A stretch of DNA of 64,000 nucleotides, taken from Gilliamella sp. WF3-4. Its GTDB lineage: Bacteria; Pseudomonadota; Gammaproteobacteria; Enterobacterales; Orbaceae. The notes beneath the pieces were generated by a model. It was given only the letters and a program-made list of their open reading frames with translations. It did not search any database and was not told the origin of the DNA. Below, piece after piece: positions 28,125-38,315 of the stretch. How positions within the stretch are numbered: position 1 is the first letter of the stretch; each line of letters starts with the position of its first letter. The translations under genes and the position numbers were made by a program. The DNA lies in contig NZ_LZGW01000056.1 of assembly GCF_001690275.1 (NCBI RefSeq), positions 62,001 through 126,000 on the forward strand, read 5' to 3'.

Positions 28125-28916
28125 TTAGTTGTTTTGTGTATTTTTCACTCTGTTGATTCTACTAAATAACGTCAAGGTATTTGTTAAAATGGTATTAAGT
28201 ATATGATCTGATGATTCTTTGCGTAATTGCAACAAGACTTTAAAAACCTCAACAATATATTCAGGACGATTAACTTGCCCTTGGCGACCGCTTAATGGCA
28301 TGTCAGGCGCATCGGTTTCAAGTACTAAGCTTTCAAGTGGTAATTGGGCAATAGTATTTCGCGTTTTATTCGCTCGCTCATAACTAATTACACCACCGAC
28401 ACCAATATAGTAGCCAAGCTTAATAAATTGCATGGCTTGCTGATAGCTACCAGAAAATCCATGTATCACGCCATGGCAAGGTAAGTTGGCTTGCTGCAAT
28501 TCGTGGTACATAATATCGTGTGATTTGCGTGAGTGAATCAAAACAGGTAAATCAAACCGTTTGGCAAGTGCTAATTGTGATCTAAAAAACGATAATTGCT
28601 GTTGCCAATCTACTGTTAAATCATAGCGATCGAGTCCTATTTCACCAATGGCAACTAATTTTTTAGGTTTGGTTTCAACAATATGGGTTAACAGCTCTAA
28701 ATCAGCCATTGTATGTTGATAGATAGGATGTAATCCCAAAGCAGCATAAAGCTCAGGGTAAAGATCCGTAAGTTGTAAAACAGTATCAAAATAATTAGCA
28801 CTAACCGCAGGTATAATTAACCCAACAATGCCTGCTTGACGCACCTTATACATTGAGTCGCCAAGCGCACCAGCAAAAGGTGGAAAATCAAAATGGCAAT
28901 GTGTATCAATAAACAT
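28125..28916 (-). CDS. yjjV: TatD-family metal-dependent hydrolase YjjV
   Basis: 263 residues, a TIM-barrel of the amidohydrolase type. Metal-binding blocks include FIDTHCHFDF at the N-terminus, GEIGLD, LIHSRKSHD, HGFSGS and LETDAPDMP. Sequence follows E. coli YjjV more closely than TatD or YcfH. TatD proteins are DNases or tRNA-processing enzymes; the role of YjjV is not firmly known. It starts nine bases after the recC stop. Confidence 0.93.
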   Translation of the reverse strand: MFIDTHCHFDFPPFAGALGDSMYKVRQAGIVGLIIPAVSANYFDTVLQLTDLYPELYAALGLHPIYQHTMADLELLTHIVETKPKKLVAIGEIGLDRYDLTVDWQQQLSFFRSQLALAKRFDLPVLIHSRKSHDIMYHELQQANLPCHGVIHGFSGSYQQAMQFIKLGYYIGVGGVISYERANKTRNTIAQLPLESLVLETDAPDMPLSGRQGQVNRPEYIVEVFKVLLQLRKESSDHILNTILTNTLTLFSRINRVKNTQNN

Positions 28917-28925
28917 AATGTCGCC

Positions 28926-31900
28926 TTATTCTACCGTTACTTGATGTAATAAAATGGGTAATAAAAATTGCTGAGCTGCAAATATAATCTGTTCAATTAA
29001 CTCGTCCGTTAATTCAGGATACAAGCGAGCATAATAACTGTCACATTCAGCAGATTGATTAAAGCCACCTTGCCAAGTATTTAATAACTTATTTATTGCG
29101 CTTTCGCTGGCGACAATTTCACCTGTTTTCTTATTATAGGCTGCCATTAACCAGCCCCATGCACATTGCACAGGTAACAATAAAGGTTGATTGATACCAT
29201 GCAAATAGCCATCTACTAACGTGGTTAGAATTGCCATAGCTTCATCATTTGGTAAATGTAAAAAACGCCATTGTTTACCATCTAGACCATAGATACGGCT
29301 TTGGCTTTCAACTTTACCAGGGTTTAAGATGCAATAAACTAAATGATCAATCCACAACGAAATCCCATCTCGAATTGAAAGTTTTGATGGGCGCCATGTC
29401 AATATACCGTCATCTTGAATATGAGTTAGCCAACCTTGCAATGAATAATCTTTTTTATTGGTCGAAATGGTTAAATTGACTTCTTGGGTTGTCATGACCA
29501 AGCGTTCTTGATTGATTTTATTCGCTAATGATTGTAGTGCTTCAAATTGTTCATCATAAATAATTTCACCAAATGCACCATCTGGTAACTCGCCAGTTAA
29601 GGCTAATTGTTGATAAAAACTATCTGGATCTTGACTATTTGTTGTAATTTGTTGATTTAAAATCTGCAAGTTTAATTGATAACGTTTTAAATTATCCAAG
29701 TTAAAATTTTCAGCATCGGGCAAAGTATCGTCTAGATAATTAGCATAAAAATTAAAACGCTTCTGTAAAAATAGACGAATAGAATGATGATAAAATCGCT
29801 TTAATTCATCAAGGTTAATGTCATCGACAATAATTGTTGGAATTTCGCTGATAAATGATTGGCTTTTACCTTGTTGTAATGCAGCAGGTAACCACTCGTC
29901 GGCATAACTTTTAGGATCTTGTAAAAAGTTTTTAGGATTAAATGGTGTTCGTGTATGGATAATTTTTAACGCATCAAGATGACTATGCTTATCTAAACTA
30001 TTTACAGATTGATTATTATAGTATTGAACAATATATTCCCAAAGCTCATCAACAAGTATAGAAGGATAACGCTCACTATTATCTTTCATATCACGACCAA
30101 TATAACTGATATATAACTGTTTTTGGGCGGATAAAATTGCTTCTAAAAATAGATAACGATCATCCGTACGACGACTACGATCCCCTCGCTTTGGATGATG
30201 TGCAATTAAGTCAAAATCAAGGGGAAGAGATGTTCTTGGATAATCGCCATCATTCATACCAAGCAAACACACAATTTTAAACGGTATTGAGCGCATTGGC
30301 ATCATGGTACAAAAATTTACCTTACCAACTAAAAAACGATGAGCCAAATGATTTTGCTCTAAACGTGATTGCATAGCATCATGCAAGATAGCGATAGATA
30401 TATTATCTGTATAATTAGCCGTTAAACCACTACTAATCAATTTTTGCCATTCTTCTTCAAGCATCAACAAAATGGATTCACGTTGCGGATTGCTGACAAA
30501 AAAATCATTAATCAATTTAAGGCAACAAGGTTGCCAATCCATTAGGGATTTTTCTTCACTTAAAATAGCAACCCACTCATTAACAACGTTAATAAACTCG
30601 GCTAATTGGCCAATTAATTCAGCATCTAAGCCCGTAGCGCCATCGTAAGGTAATATCTGTTGCCAGCCACCTTGTTCGCTACTCATGGTATAGCCAAGCA
30701 ATAACCGTTTAAGCCCAAATAACCAACTATGTCCACTATCAAGCCCAAAACGAATACCCGATTCCACAATCCAAGTTCGTAGCAAAGTTAATTGTGATTC
30801 ACTAATGGCAAATTTTTCGGCAATAGCGGGGATTTCTAATAAGTTAAATAGCTCTTCGGCCGTAAATCGGCTTTGAGGAAAATTTAAGATAGTGAAAAAA
30901 CCTTGCACAATCGGATCAATATTTCGTGCTTTTTGATCAGAAATAGTAAAAGGTAAAAATCGCTTTCCAGTAGCATTTCCAAACACAGCGCGAATATAAG
31001 GAACATATTTATCAATATCCGACACCATAACAATGCAATCACGTAACTCCAATGTAGGATCATCATCAAAAACCGATAACAGATAATCATATAACACTTC
31101 AACTTCTCGCTGTTCACTATGGCAGGCATGAAATGAAATGGACTTATCCATAGATGATATATGTTTATTACAAAATTCGCTTTGATAAAGATCCAAAATA
31201 TCTTGTTGTATGGTCTGTAACAAACAAGAACAATCCAGATCGACAAACGCTTCAATATCTTGCTTATGGCTAAATTCTTGTAGTAAAAATAGATTATCTC
31301 GACCTAATTTCCCCCACGAAGTTAATAATGGATTAGGGATTTTATCTGGCGTATTTTCGATATCTGATAATTGTTTTTCAACAATATCTCCCCAATACCA
31401 TTTACATGGATTATTAAACATTAAATGGACATCAATATGTTGTCCAAGTGCTGAAAGTAATGAGAGATAAATAGGGGGAAGCGAAGTAATACCAAAAATA
31501 AAAATACGCTCAGGTAACGGATCTAAACAAGCACGATCAAAATGTTTATCTAACAAAATCTCAAGCATTTGCTGATAAATATTAGCCCGATGATAAGGTT
31601 GGCTGATAGCTATTAGCTTGCGCCAAAGCTCGGCTTGCCACGTTTCATCAGAATGATGCTTTAATTCGGCAACAGTTTGATTGGCTTCCCATTTTGCCAA
31701 CCAATCAGGGCGATAAACTAAATATTGGTCAAATAACCAAGCGATACGCGTTGCGAGTTGATAGCGTTTTCTATCGTGTTTATCATCATTAAGATAATGG
31801 CTAAGTGCACTAAATTCAGGTTGCTTAATAACTTGGGGTAATAAGTAATATAAACGCCACGTCATTGATTCAATATTATAACTATTTTCAGTTGGCGCAT

Positions 31901-32135
31901 TGGGTAACAATTTTTGGTATAGCTGCCAAATAAACTGTGTAGGAAAAAGAAAGTCAACATTAGCCACAATCCCCAATTCATCAGCTAACGCAATTTGCAA
32001 CCATTGTGCCATACCTTGGCTTTGCACCATAACGACATCAGGTATGAATACGTCTTCTAATGGTTGCCTGAGCATCAATTCACTTAATAGTGTCTTGAGT
32101 AGATCGACTTGGTTAGAATGATAAATGATAAACAT
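28926..32135 (-). CDS. recC: Exodeoxyribonuclease V gamma subunit RecC
   Basis: 1069 residues, slightly shorter than E. coli RecC (1122). RecC holds the RecBCD complex together, splits the duplex and recognises Chi. The start HSNQVDLLKTLL and the block VQSQGMAQWLQIALA are typical, as are GMNDGDYPR and the long helicase-like middle. recB and recD are not in the window, so the genes are separated. A frameshift is not seen over the whole length. Confidence 0.96.
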   Translation of the reverse strand: MFIIYHSNQVDLLKTLLSELMLRQPLEDVFIPDVVMVQSQGMAQWLQIALADELGIVANVDFLFPTQFIWQLYQKLLPNAPTENSYNIESMTWRLYYLLPQVIKQPEFSALSHYLNDDKHDRKRYQLATRIAWLFDQYLVYRPDWLAKWEANQTVAELKHHSDETWQAELWRKLIAISQPYHRANIYQQMLEILLDKHFDRACLDPLPERIFIFGITSLPPIYLSLLSALGQHIDVHLMFNNPCKWYWGDIVEKQLSDIENTPDKIPNPLLTSWGKLGRDNLFLLQEFSHKQDIEAFVDLDCSCLLQTIQQDILDLYQSEFCNKHISSMDKSISFHACHSEQREVEVLYDYLLSVFDDDPTLELRDCIVMVSDIDKYVPYIRAVFGNATGKRFLPFTISDQKARNIDPIVQGFFTILNFPQSRFTAEELFNLLEIPAIAEKFAISESQLTLLRTWIVESGIRFGLDSGHSWLFGLKRLLLGYTMSSEQGGWQQILPYDGATGLDAELIGQLAEFINVVNEWVAILSEEKSLMDWQPCCLKLINDFFVSNPQRESILLMLEEEWQKLISSGLTANYTDNISIAILHDAMQSRLEQNHLAHRFLVGKVNFCTMMPMRSIPFKIVCLLGMNDGDYPRTSLPLDFDLIAHHPKRGDRSRRTDDRYLFLEAILSAQKQLYISYIGRDMKDNSERYPSILVDELWEYIVQYYNNQSVNSLDKHSHLDALKIIHTRTPFNPKNFLQDPKSYADEWLPAALQQGKSQSFISEIPTIIVDDINLDELKRFYHHSIRLFLQKRFNFYANYLDDTLPDAENFNLDNLKRYQLNLQILNQQITTNSQDPDSFYQQLALTGELPDGAFGEIIYDEQFEALQSLANKINQERLVMTTQEVNLTISTNKKDYSLQGWLTHIQDDGILTWRPSKLSIRDGISLWIDHLVYCILNPGKVESQSRIYGLDGKQWRFLHLPNDEAMAILTTLVDGYLHGINQPLLLPVQCAWGWLMAAYNKKTGEIVASESAINKLLNTWQGGFNQSAECDSYYARLYPELTDELIEQIIFAAQQFLLPILLHQVTVE

Positions 32136-32207
32136 AGTAACAGCAAATTTGATAAGGTTGTTTAGGATTATCGCTGATCGTTACTAATAAATCTAGCCAT
32201 CTAAAAA

Positions 32208-32411
32208 CTATTCTTCTACTTTATATTTTTGCTTAATTTTGGTGCGCTGACTAGATAGGTAGGTTGGTGAATGTTTGCCATTGATAGGATTTGTATGCGC
32301 TATTTGATACTCAATTGAGCCTTCGCAGTAAACAAATTGAATAGTACATGGTTTGCCACCCATTGTGACGACATAATGGGCATTTAGCGATTTGATACAT
32401 GAAATGCCAAA
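32208..32411 (-). pseudogene. Possible short coding relic between recC and treC
   Basis: In the 389-base gap 32136-32524 the minus strand has an open stretch of 67 codons ending at 32208, with content such as GGKPCTIQFVYCEGSIEY; an overlapping frame reads KCPLCRHNGW. There is no ribosome site before the ATG at 32363 and I recognise no family. Probably a decayed fragment; the rest of the gap is empty. Confidence 0.2.
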
Positions 32412-32524
32412 TTAAGCTAAGGAAAGGCAAGCTTTGGTTAATATGTACAAGTTTTTATATGACTTACTACCATTATGATTATATAAAAACAGGCAATCTA
32501 TCTTTGATTGCCCATATTGCTTGC

Positions 32525-34198
32525 TTAATTATTTTGTTGTAGCCAATACATTGCTTCATAAGGCCTTAATGTTATTTGCGAACCTAAGAACGGGCTATCT
32601 GGATAATTACTTAATAATTGATTCCAGCTTAGATGTTGTAATTGTGTTGGTAATGCGTAATTGACTTTTTTATCAGTAAGATTAATTATTACCAATAGTT
32701 GTTGCTGACAATAACTACGTACATAAACCCAATAATCGCCAATATCAGCGGAAAAATCGCGATAGTCGCCTAAAATAAAAATCGGATGCTGCTTGCGGAG
32801 CGCAATTAAAGTTTGATAACAATAAAATATTGAATCGGGATTATTGAGTGCGGTATTAACATTAATTTGTGGATAATTATCGGCAACCTCAATCCATGGT
32901 TCACCTTGCGTAAACCCTGCATTAACTGAGTTATCCCATTGCATTGGGGTTCGGCTATTGTCTCTGGATTTACTGGCTAAAATGGCTAAGATTTCCTGCT
33001 TTGTCATGCCTTGCGCGAGTTTTTCTTGATAGATATTCAGGCTTTCAACATCGCGATATTGCGTAATATCCGTAAAATGGGGGTTGGTCATACCAATTTC
33101 TTCGCCTTGATAAAGATAAGGTGTTCCTTGTAAACCATACAGCAACATGGCTAGCATTTTGGCTGATTGTGTATGATATTGGTTTTCGTTGCCAAGGCGC
33201 GATACAATGCGTGGCTGATCATGATTACACCAAAAAATGGCATTCCACGCTTGATTATGCATGCCCGTTTGCCAATAACCGATAATTTTTTTAAGCTCAA
33301 TTAAATCAGGTTTAGCTAAACACCACTTATAGCCATTAGGATAATCGACTTTTAGATGATGAAAATTAAAGGTCATAGTCAATTCTTTACCATCTAATGC
33401 GGCATATTCTCGGCAGTTTTCTAGTGTGGTTGATGACATTTCACCAACCGTTTTCAACTGGTAGGGTTGAAACACATTAGTACTCAGATCCTGTAAAAAT
33501 TCATGAATACGTGGACCATCGGTATAAAATCGTCGTCCATCACCATTTTCATCATTAGGAAAATTCTGCTGTTTAGACACTAAATTAACCACATCAAGCC
33601 TAAGCGCATCGACCCCTTTATTCGCCCAAAATTGACACACTTTCTTGATTTCATCACGAACGGTTGGGTTTTCCCAGTTGAGATCCGCTTGTTCTTTAGC
33701 AAATAAGTGTAAATAGTATTGCTCTGATGGTTGATGCCATTGCCACGCTTTACCACCAAATTTTGATAACCAATTATTCGGCTCTGCTCCATTTGGGGCG
33801 GCATCTTTCCATATGTAAAAGGAGCGGTAAGGGCTATTTTTATCTAAAGCCGCTTTAAACCAAGGATGCTGGGTTGAAGTATGATTAAACACCATATCCA
33901 TCATAATTCGGATATCTCGTTGATGAGCTTGTGCAATGAGTAGCTCAAAATCAGCCATTGTGCCATAACTTGGATCAATATCGTAATAATCCGAAACATC
34001 ATAACCGTTATCAATTTGCGGCGATGGATAGATTGGCGTTAACCAAATGGCACTAATTCCAAGGTTTTTTAAGTAATCTAATCGCTTAATAATACCTTGT
34101 AAGTCTCCAGTTGAATTTGTGCCACTAGCTTGAAAACTTTTTACATAAATTTGATAGATAGTCCCATTTTGCCACCAAGGAATTGTAATTTTGTTCAT
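32525..34198 (-). CDS. treC: Trehalose-6-phosphate hydrolase (alpha,alpha-phosphotrehalase)
   Basis: 557 residues, GH13 fold. It splits trehalose 6-phosphate made by TreB into glucose and glucose 6-phosphate. Catalytic blocks are visible: DMVFNHTS, DALRLDVVN (nucleophile Asp), the acid Glu in VGEMSST, and FWCNHDQPR. Length matches E. coli TreC (551). It follows treB by 80 bases and shares its promoter. Confidence 0.97.
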   Translation of the reverse strand: MNKITIPWWQNGTIYQIYVKSFQASGTNSTGDLQGIIKRLDYLKNLGISAIWLTPIYPSPQIDNGYDVSDYYDIDPSYGTMADFELLIAQAHQRDIRIMMDMVFNHTSTQHPWFKAALDKNSPYRSFYIWKDAAPNGAEPNNWLSKFGGKAWQWHQPSEQYYLHLFAKEQADLNWENPTVRDEIKKVCQFWANKGVDALRLDVVNLVSKQQNFPNDENGDGRRFYTDGPRIHEFLQDLSTNVFQPYQLKTVGEMSSTTLENCREYAALDGKELTMTFNFHHLKVDYPNGYKWCLAKPDLIELKKIIGYWQTGMHNQAWNAIFWCNHDQPRIVSRLGNENQYHTQSAKMLAMLLYGLQGTPYLYQGEEIGMTNPHFTDITQYRDVESLNIYQEKLAQGMTKQEILAILASKSRDNSRTPMQWDNSVNAGFTQGEPWIEVADNYPQINVNTALNNPDSIFYCYQTLIALRKQHPIFILGDYRDFSADIGDYWVYVRSYCQQQLLVIINLTDKKVNYALPTQLQHLSWNQLLSNYPDSPFLGSQITLRPYEAMYWLQQNN

Positions 34199-34278
34199 TG
34201 TGCACTCTTTTTGTTAATCAGTTAATCAGTATCACTTACCGTTTAGTTAATACAACGATAAAAAGTGACATCAATAAG

Positions 34279-35706
34279 TTAGCGGATATTTAACGTGCCT
34301 TGCTTCTGTTTTATTTTATAAACTAACGAGGTTAAAACAATCGGAACGACAATTGCTACCAACATAGCAACGGCATAAATTGACCAATATATCGGTTTGA
34401 TAGTCAATATGCCGGGTAAGCCGCCAACACCAATGCCATTAGACAACACGCCAGCTAACCCACAAATTAATCCGGCTAACGCCGAGCCAATCATGGCGCA
34501 TAACATCGGGAACTTATAACGCAAATTAATGCCATACATGGCAGGCTCAGTCACGCCTAAATAAGCTGATATCGCCGCAGGCACAGAGACTTCACGTTCA
34601 TTTTGTTTTTTACTGGCTAAAATGATACCAACCACGGCTGAAGCTTGAGCTATGTTAGATAAAGCAATAATGGGCCAAATTGGTGTTCCACCCATACTAT
34701 TGGTCATCTGCATGTCAATAGCAAGCGTGGTGTGATGAATACCTGTAATCACCAGTGGTGAATAAATAAAGCCAAAAATAGCCGAACCAATAAAGGCATA
34801 ATCACCGGTCATTAAGTATTTAACAATATAAGCAATACCGTTACCTAACATGCGACCAAATGGGCCTAAAATAAAATGGGCTAAAAAGACCGAAGTTAGT
34901 AACGCAACAATAGGTACAATAACCAAAGTTAAATAATCGGGAACGATTTTTCGTAAACGGGTTTCGATAAAGCCGAGTGCTAATCCAGCAAAAATCGAGG
35001 GAATCACTTGTGCTTGATAACCAACTTTAGCAATAGTAAACCAACCAAAACCCCATACTTCGGGTATTTTGCTACCTAAATCATAAGCATTCATTAATTG
35101 AGGCGAAACTAAGGTAACCCCCAACACAATACCGAGTACCGGCGATCCGCCCATTTTTTTGGTGGTTGACCAACAAATAGCAACGGGCAAAAAGTGAAAA
35201 ATTGCCTCGCAAGGTAACCAAAGAATACTATAAATTGGTGCTAACCAAGGGTAACTTTCGGTAAGCGGTTTATTGTCAATAAATGGCATATCACCAAGCA
35301 CATTACGCAGTCCCAGTAATAACCCGCCAGCAATTAAAGCAGGCAACAGGGGTATAAAAATTTCGGCTAAATTAGAGATCAACCTTTCAAAAAACGACAT
35401 ATTTTGTTTAGCCACAACTTTGGTTTGTTCTTTGCTTGATTCGCTTAAATTTAATTGTTGTATCAATACTTTATAGTAGCTATCCACATTGGTACCAATA
35501 ATGACTTGAAACTGTCCAGCATTAATAAAACAGCCTTTGACAAAAGGTAATGCTTCTATCGCGTCAATTTTAGCTAATTTGGGTTCAACCAGCGCAAAGC
35601 GTAACCTTGTTAAACAGTGGGTGACACTGGCAATATTTTTACTACCACCAATAAAATCAATCAATTGCCCAATAGATTCTGTGGTTATTGTTAAGTCTTT
35701 AGCCAT
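34279..35706 (-). CDS. treB: PTS trehalose-specific IIBC component
   Basis: 475 residues. An N-terminal IIB domain with the phosphorylated Cys in SVTHCLTRLRFAL (about residues 23-35) is followed by a IIC domain of about ten helices (AEIFIPLLPALIAGG, GVTEPAMYGINL). It imports trehalose as trehalose 6-phosphate using IIA-Glc from elsewhere. A TreR-type operator overlaps its start region, and another with a CRP site lies upstream. Confidence 0.97.
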   Translation of the reverse strand: MAKDLTITTESIGQLIDFIGGSKNIASVTHCLTRLRFALVEPKLAKIDAIEALPFVKGCFINAGQFQVIIGTNVDSYYKVLIQQLNLSESSKEQTKVVAKQNMSFFERLISNLAEIFIPLLPALIAGGLLLGLRNVLGDMPFIDNKPLTESYPWLAPIYSILWLPCEAIFHFLPVAICWSTTKKMGGSPVLGIVLGVTLVSPQLMNAYDLGSKIPEVWGFGWFTIAKVGYQAQVIPSIFAGLALGFIETRLRKIVPDYLTLVIVPIVALLTSVFLAHFILGPFGRMLGNGIAYIVKYLMTGDYAFIGSAIFGFIYSPLVITGIHHTTLAIDMQMTNSMGGTPIWPIIALSNIAQASAVVGIILASKKQNEREVSVPAAISAYLGVTEPAMYGINLRYKFPMLCAMIGSALAGLICGLAGVLSNGIGVGGLPGILTIKPIYWSIYAVAMLVAIVVPIVLTSLVYKIKQKQGTLNIR

Positions 35707-35718
35707 AATAACGTTCCC
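35707..35718 (-). promoter_or_regulatory. Second, partial TreR-type operator at the treB start
   Basis: The minus strand reads GGGAACGTTATT: one full half-site of the GGGAACGTTCCC operator, directly before the treB start codon. Weaker match than the upstream operator. Confidence 0.5.
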
Positions 35719-35819
35719 TTGATTGGTAAAATCTCAGTCTAAATCATTCTATTTGAATAGATCATCTGACTATTTTTTGCTTAATGTTAAGCATAGATTG
35801 AATTGAATAATTAATAAAT

Positions 35820-35831
35820 GGGAACGTTCCC
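35820..35831 (-). promoter_or_regulatory. TreR operator
   Basis: Perfect palindrome GGGAACGTTCCC about 115 bases before treB, in line with the TreR operator known from E. coli. It lies in the treB-treR gap next to a CRP site. Confidence 0.85.
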
Positions 35832-35836
35832 TTTTT

Positions 35837-35852
35837 TGTGATTGACATCACA
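35837..35852 (-). promoter_or_regulatory. CRP-cAMP site of the trehalose operon
   Basis: TGTGA-TTGACA-TCACA matches the full CRP consensus in both half-sites. It lies five bases upstream of the TreR operator relative to treB. Confidence 0.85.
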
Positions 35853-35895
35853 AATTGAGATTAAATAAGCACAAATTAACTAAATAGGGAGGTTA

Positions 35896-36858
35896 CTAGC
35901 CTATCAACTTGCAAGGCACAGTGATAGTTTTAAAGGAGGCCTGATTTTGTAATAGATTCAACAATTCTTGAGCGGCATAACTACCCGCTTTATCAAAACC
36001 CAGCTCAACGACATAAGTTTTAGGAAAAAGAAAGCTCAGTAGTTCACTAGTACCAATACTACCAACCACAATATGTTCTAACTGTTTTTCGTGTAAGTAT
36101 TTATTTAATCCTAATGCGATGCTATCTGTTGCACAAACAATTGCCGATGGCTTTTGTGCTAATACCGGTATGGCGAGCTCATAGCCTGAGCGATAACTTA
36201 ATTGACCTAAGGCCGCATTTGGGATCAGTTGATATTGCTGACAAAAATCCAGATAAGCTTGGTAACGCCGAGCGCCAGTGGTTTGGTCTTGTTGATCAAT
36301 ACCAAGATACCCAATGTTTTGATGTCGTTGTGACTGATATAAATAGGTAAGTAGCGTATTTACTGCCCCTATATCATCATAACAAATACAAGTATGAGCA
36401 GGAAACTTTCTGGCAATCACCACACTTTTATTTTGCCAGAAGGGTAATAATGAATGCTCAAGCCCAGTAAACGCAAAAATAACCACGCCATCAGCTTGCT
36501 TGTCTTTTAGCATGGATAAATGCTCTTTAACTTTAACGGCACTAAATTGACTCTCCATAATAATAGGATCATAACCATGCTGATAAAAAATAGGCAACAT
36601 ACTGCGAACCGCTTGATTTTCTGACCATGAATCAAGGCGGGTCACAATAATACCAATGACCTTATTGCCGTAACCACGCATGGCGCGAGCTGATTTTGAC
36701 GGCGTAAATTGATGCTGTTCAATCATTGCTATCACCTTGGAGCGTGTACTGGCTCTAACCATTGGGTCATGATTTATCACCCGTGACACCGTCGATTTGC
36801 TTACCCCACAAAGCTTTGCAATATCTTTAATCGTCAAATTGTTTGAAGATATGCCCAT
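35896..36858 (-). CDS. treR: Trehalose operon repressor TreR (LacI family)
   Basis: Start taken as the ATG at 36858 (MGISSNNLTIKDIAKL), giving 320 residues; a TTG start 18 bases upstream is possible. The helix-turn-helix LTIKDIAKLCGVSKSTVSRV is at about 8-27, and the sensor domain shows TreR blocks such as IGIIVTRLDSWSEN, YGYDPIIMESQFS and LLSFLFPKTYVVELG. It binds trehalose 6-phosphate and represses treBC. It is transcribed in the same direction as treB, upstream of it. Confidence 0.95.
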   Translation of the reverse strand: MGISSNNLTIKDIAKLCGVSKSTVSRVINHDPMVRASTRSKVIAMIEQHQFTPSKSARAMRGYGNKVIGIIVTRLDSWSENQAVRSMLPIFYQHGYDPIIMESQFSAVKVKEHLSMLKDKQADGVVIFAFTGLEHSLLPFWQNKSVVIARKFPAHTCICYDDIGAVNTLLTYLYQSQRHQNIGYLGIDQQDQTTGARRYQAYLDFCQQYQLIPNAALGQLSYRSGYELAIPVLAQKPSAIVCATDSIALGLNKYLHEKQLEHIVVGSIGTSELLSFLFPKTYVVELGFDKAGSYAAQELLNLLQNQASFKTITVPCKLIG

Positions 36859-36876
36859 AATAAATTTAGCCAACAA

Positions 36877-37204
36877 AAATCAATAAAATCATACTAATCT
36901 ATTTTAGAAAAAATAGCGATTTTAGATTGTTGATATCAACTTGATAAACTAGTGACACAGTTAATGACTAAAACAAAAAAGATGAAAAATTTCATTGCAT
37001 TTCTATATAAAAATCGTTCAGAAAAGCCATTGATTTTATTGAAGTTTTTATTTTGCATTTTTAAGTGAAATCAAGCAGTTATAAGGTGGATGCTGCCTGT
37101 AGTACTAAAATAACTTTATTTCACGAAATTTTGATAAGCGCTATTCAATACAATTATTGTTATTTATAATATGAAATAATGATTTTAAAAAGGAAAAGAT
37201 AACA
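36877..37204. other. treR to secreted-protein intergenic region (328 bp)
   Basis: Non-coding, AT-rich. It contains the second copy of the 33-bp repeat (37009-37041) and the ribosome site AAGGA for the next gene. Confidence 0.5.
37009..37041 (+). repeat. 33-bp repeat, copy 2 (solitary)
   Basis: 32 of 33 bases identical to 16368-16400, which abuts the IS30 relic. No transposase remains here, so it may be a solo end left by excision, or a small non-autonomous element. Confidence 0.7.
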
Positions 37205-37732
37205 GTGTTATACAGACTTTTATGCAGTTCACTACTTATTTTCGGCTTTTCAACATATGCATTAGCGACCGAAACAAATAATACCATTGAGTCACAATTT
37301 AAAGCGGCTTTATTATGCAACGTTGCGCCAATTGATGGTCGTGATGCAAAAGTGGTTAAACAACTCAGCGAGCAAAACATTACCGTAAAAAATTTAGAAG
37401 AAGATGGACTGATTAATTTAGAGTATCACTTTGCTAAACCGCTGGAAATAATGAATACCACTGTGTCACAGATTAAATATCAAGGCGATAGTGGTTCATA
37501 CTTTTATGCGATTGCTAAAGGTGATATAGATACATTTGCCAAATCAATGGCAGCAATCCCAATCCCTGCCGATTTAAAAAAAGAAATATCTTGGGGAGAT
37601 ATAGGTCAATATTATCAATATACTGCCCCAGTCACGGAAGAAAATCCTTTTCCTAGTATCATTCTTATCGGTCGTGACAAAAATGTTAAATCAGATGAGT
37701 TTTATTTTGGCTGTGAAGAATTTGACAGCTAA
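37205..37732 (+). CDS. Small exported protein of unknown function
   Basis: 175 residues from a GTG start with AAGGA upstream. A clear signal peptide spans residues 1-21 with an ALA cleavage site, so the mature protein is periplasmic. It has two Cys, at 38 and 170, that could form a disulfide. I recognise no family. It ends close to the convergent HxlR gene, with a hairpin between. Confidence 0.7.
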   Translation: MLYRLLCSSLLIFGFSTYALATETNNTIESQFKAALLCNVAPIDGRDAKVVKQLSEQNITVKNLEEDGLINLEYHFAKPLEIMNTTVSQIKYQGDSGSYFYAIAKGDIDTFAKSMAAIPIPADLKKEISWGDIGQYYQYTAPVTEENPFPSIILIGRDKNVKSDEFYFGCEEFDS

Positions 37733-37747
37733 TCATGATTAATTTAA

Positions 37748-37771
37748 GGATGGGTAAAAGGTTACTCATCC
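37748..37771 (+). terminator. Hairpin between convergent genes
   Basis: A 10-bp stem with one mismatch (37748-37757 with 37762-37771, loop AAGG), whose right arm contains the stop codon of the HxlR gene. T-run is poor. Confidence 0.4.
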
Positions 37772-38094
37772 GTTCTTAATTTGTAAGCCTTTCCCCACGC
37801 TAACATGGCATCATGCACCTGTTTTAGGCTTTGCCCAACCTCGGTTAACGTATATTCAACCCTTGGTGGGACTTCGGCATAAACTTGACGAGTTAATAGG
37901 CCACTTTTTTCCATAGCGCGTAAATGCTGAGTTAAGACTTTTTGTGATATGCCAGTAAGGGATTTTTTTAGTTCACCAAAGCGTTTGGTGCCCGTAAGTA
38001 AATCACGCACAATTAATATTTTCCATTTGTCACCCATTAACATTAATGTGGTTTCAACAGGACAAATTGGCAACGCTTCACTTAATTTTATCAT
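37762..38094 (-). CDS. HxlR-family winged-helix regulator
   Basis: 110 residues: the HxlR pattern CPVETTLMLMGDKWKILIVR at the N-terminus, the recognition region GISQKVLTQHLRAMEKSGLL and the wing VEYTLTEVG. Such proteins often sense redox or electrophiles through the N-terminal Cys (Cys11 here). It is divergent from the NAD(P)-binding gene 221 bases away and probably controls it. Confidence 0.93.
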   Translation of the reverse strand: MIKLSEALPICPVETTLMLMGDKWKILIVRDLLTGTKRFGELKKSLTGISQKVLTQHLRAMEKSGLLTRQVYAEVPPRVEYTLTEVGQSLKQVHDAMLAWGKAYKLRTDE

Positions 38095-38315
38095 TATTTA
38101 ATTGTTTAAATTCAATAATAGTTTCATAAAAGTAACTATAGCACTATTTAGTACCTACTTTACAGTAGAAAGTTTAAAGGTTAACCTGAAATCAAGCTAT
38201 ATCATGCTAATTATTATTAGCGTTTAGCGTTCATTCTTTATGATTTATTGAACGAAAATATTAGGTTATTGAATGTCGTTGATGTTAATTATTTAAACAT
38301 TAAAAGGAGTGAAAT

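Noticed and set aside
30884..31255. A 123-codon frame inside recC in another reading frame
   Set aside because: It is a by-product of AT-rich composition; RecC is intact across this stretch.
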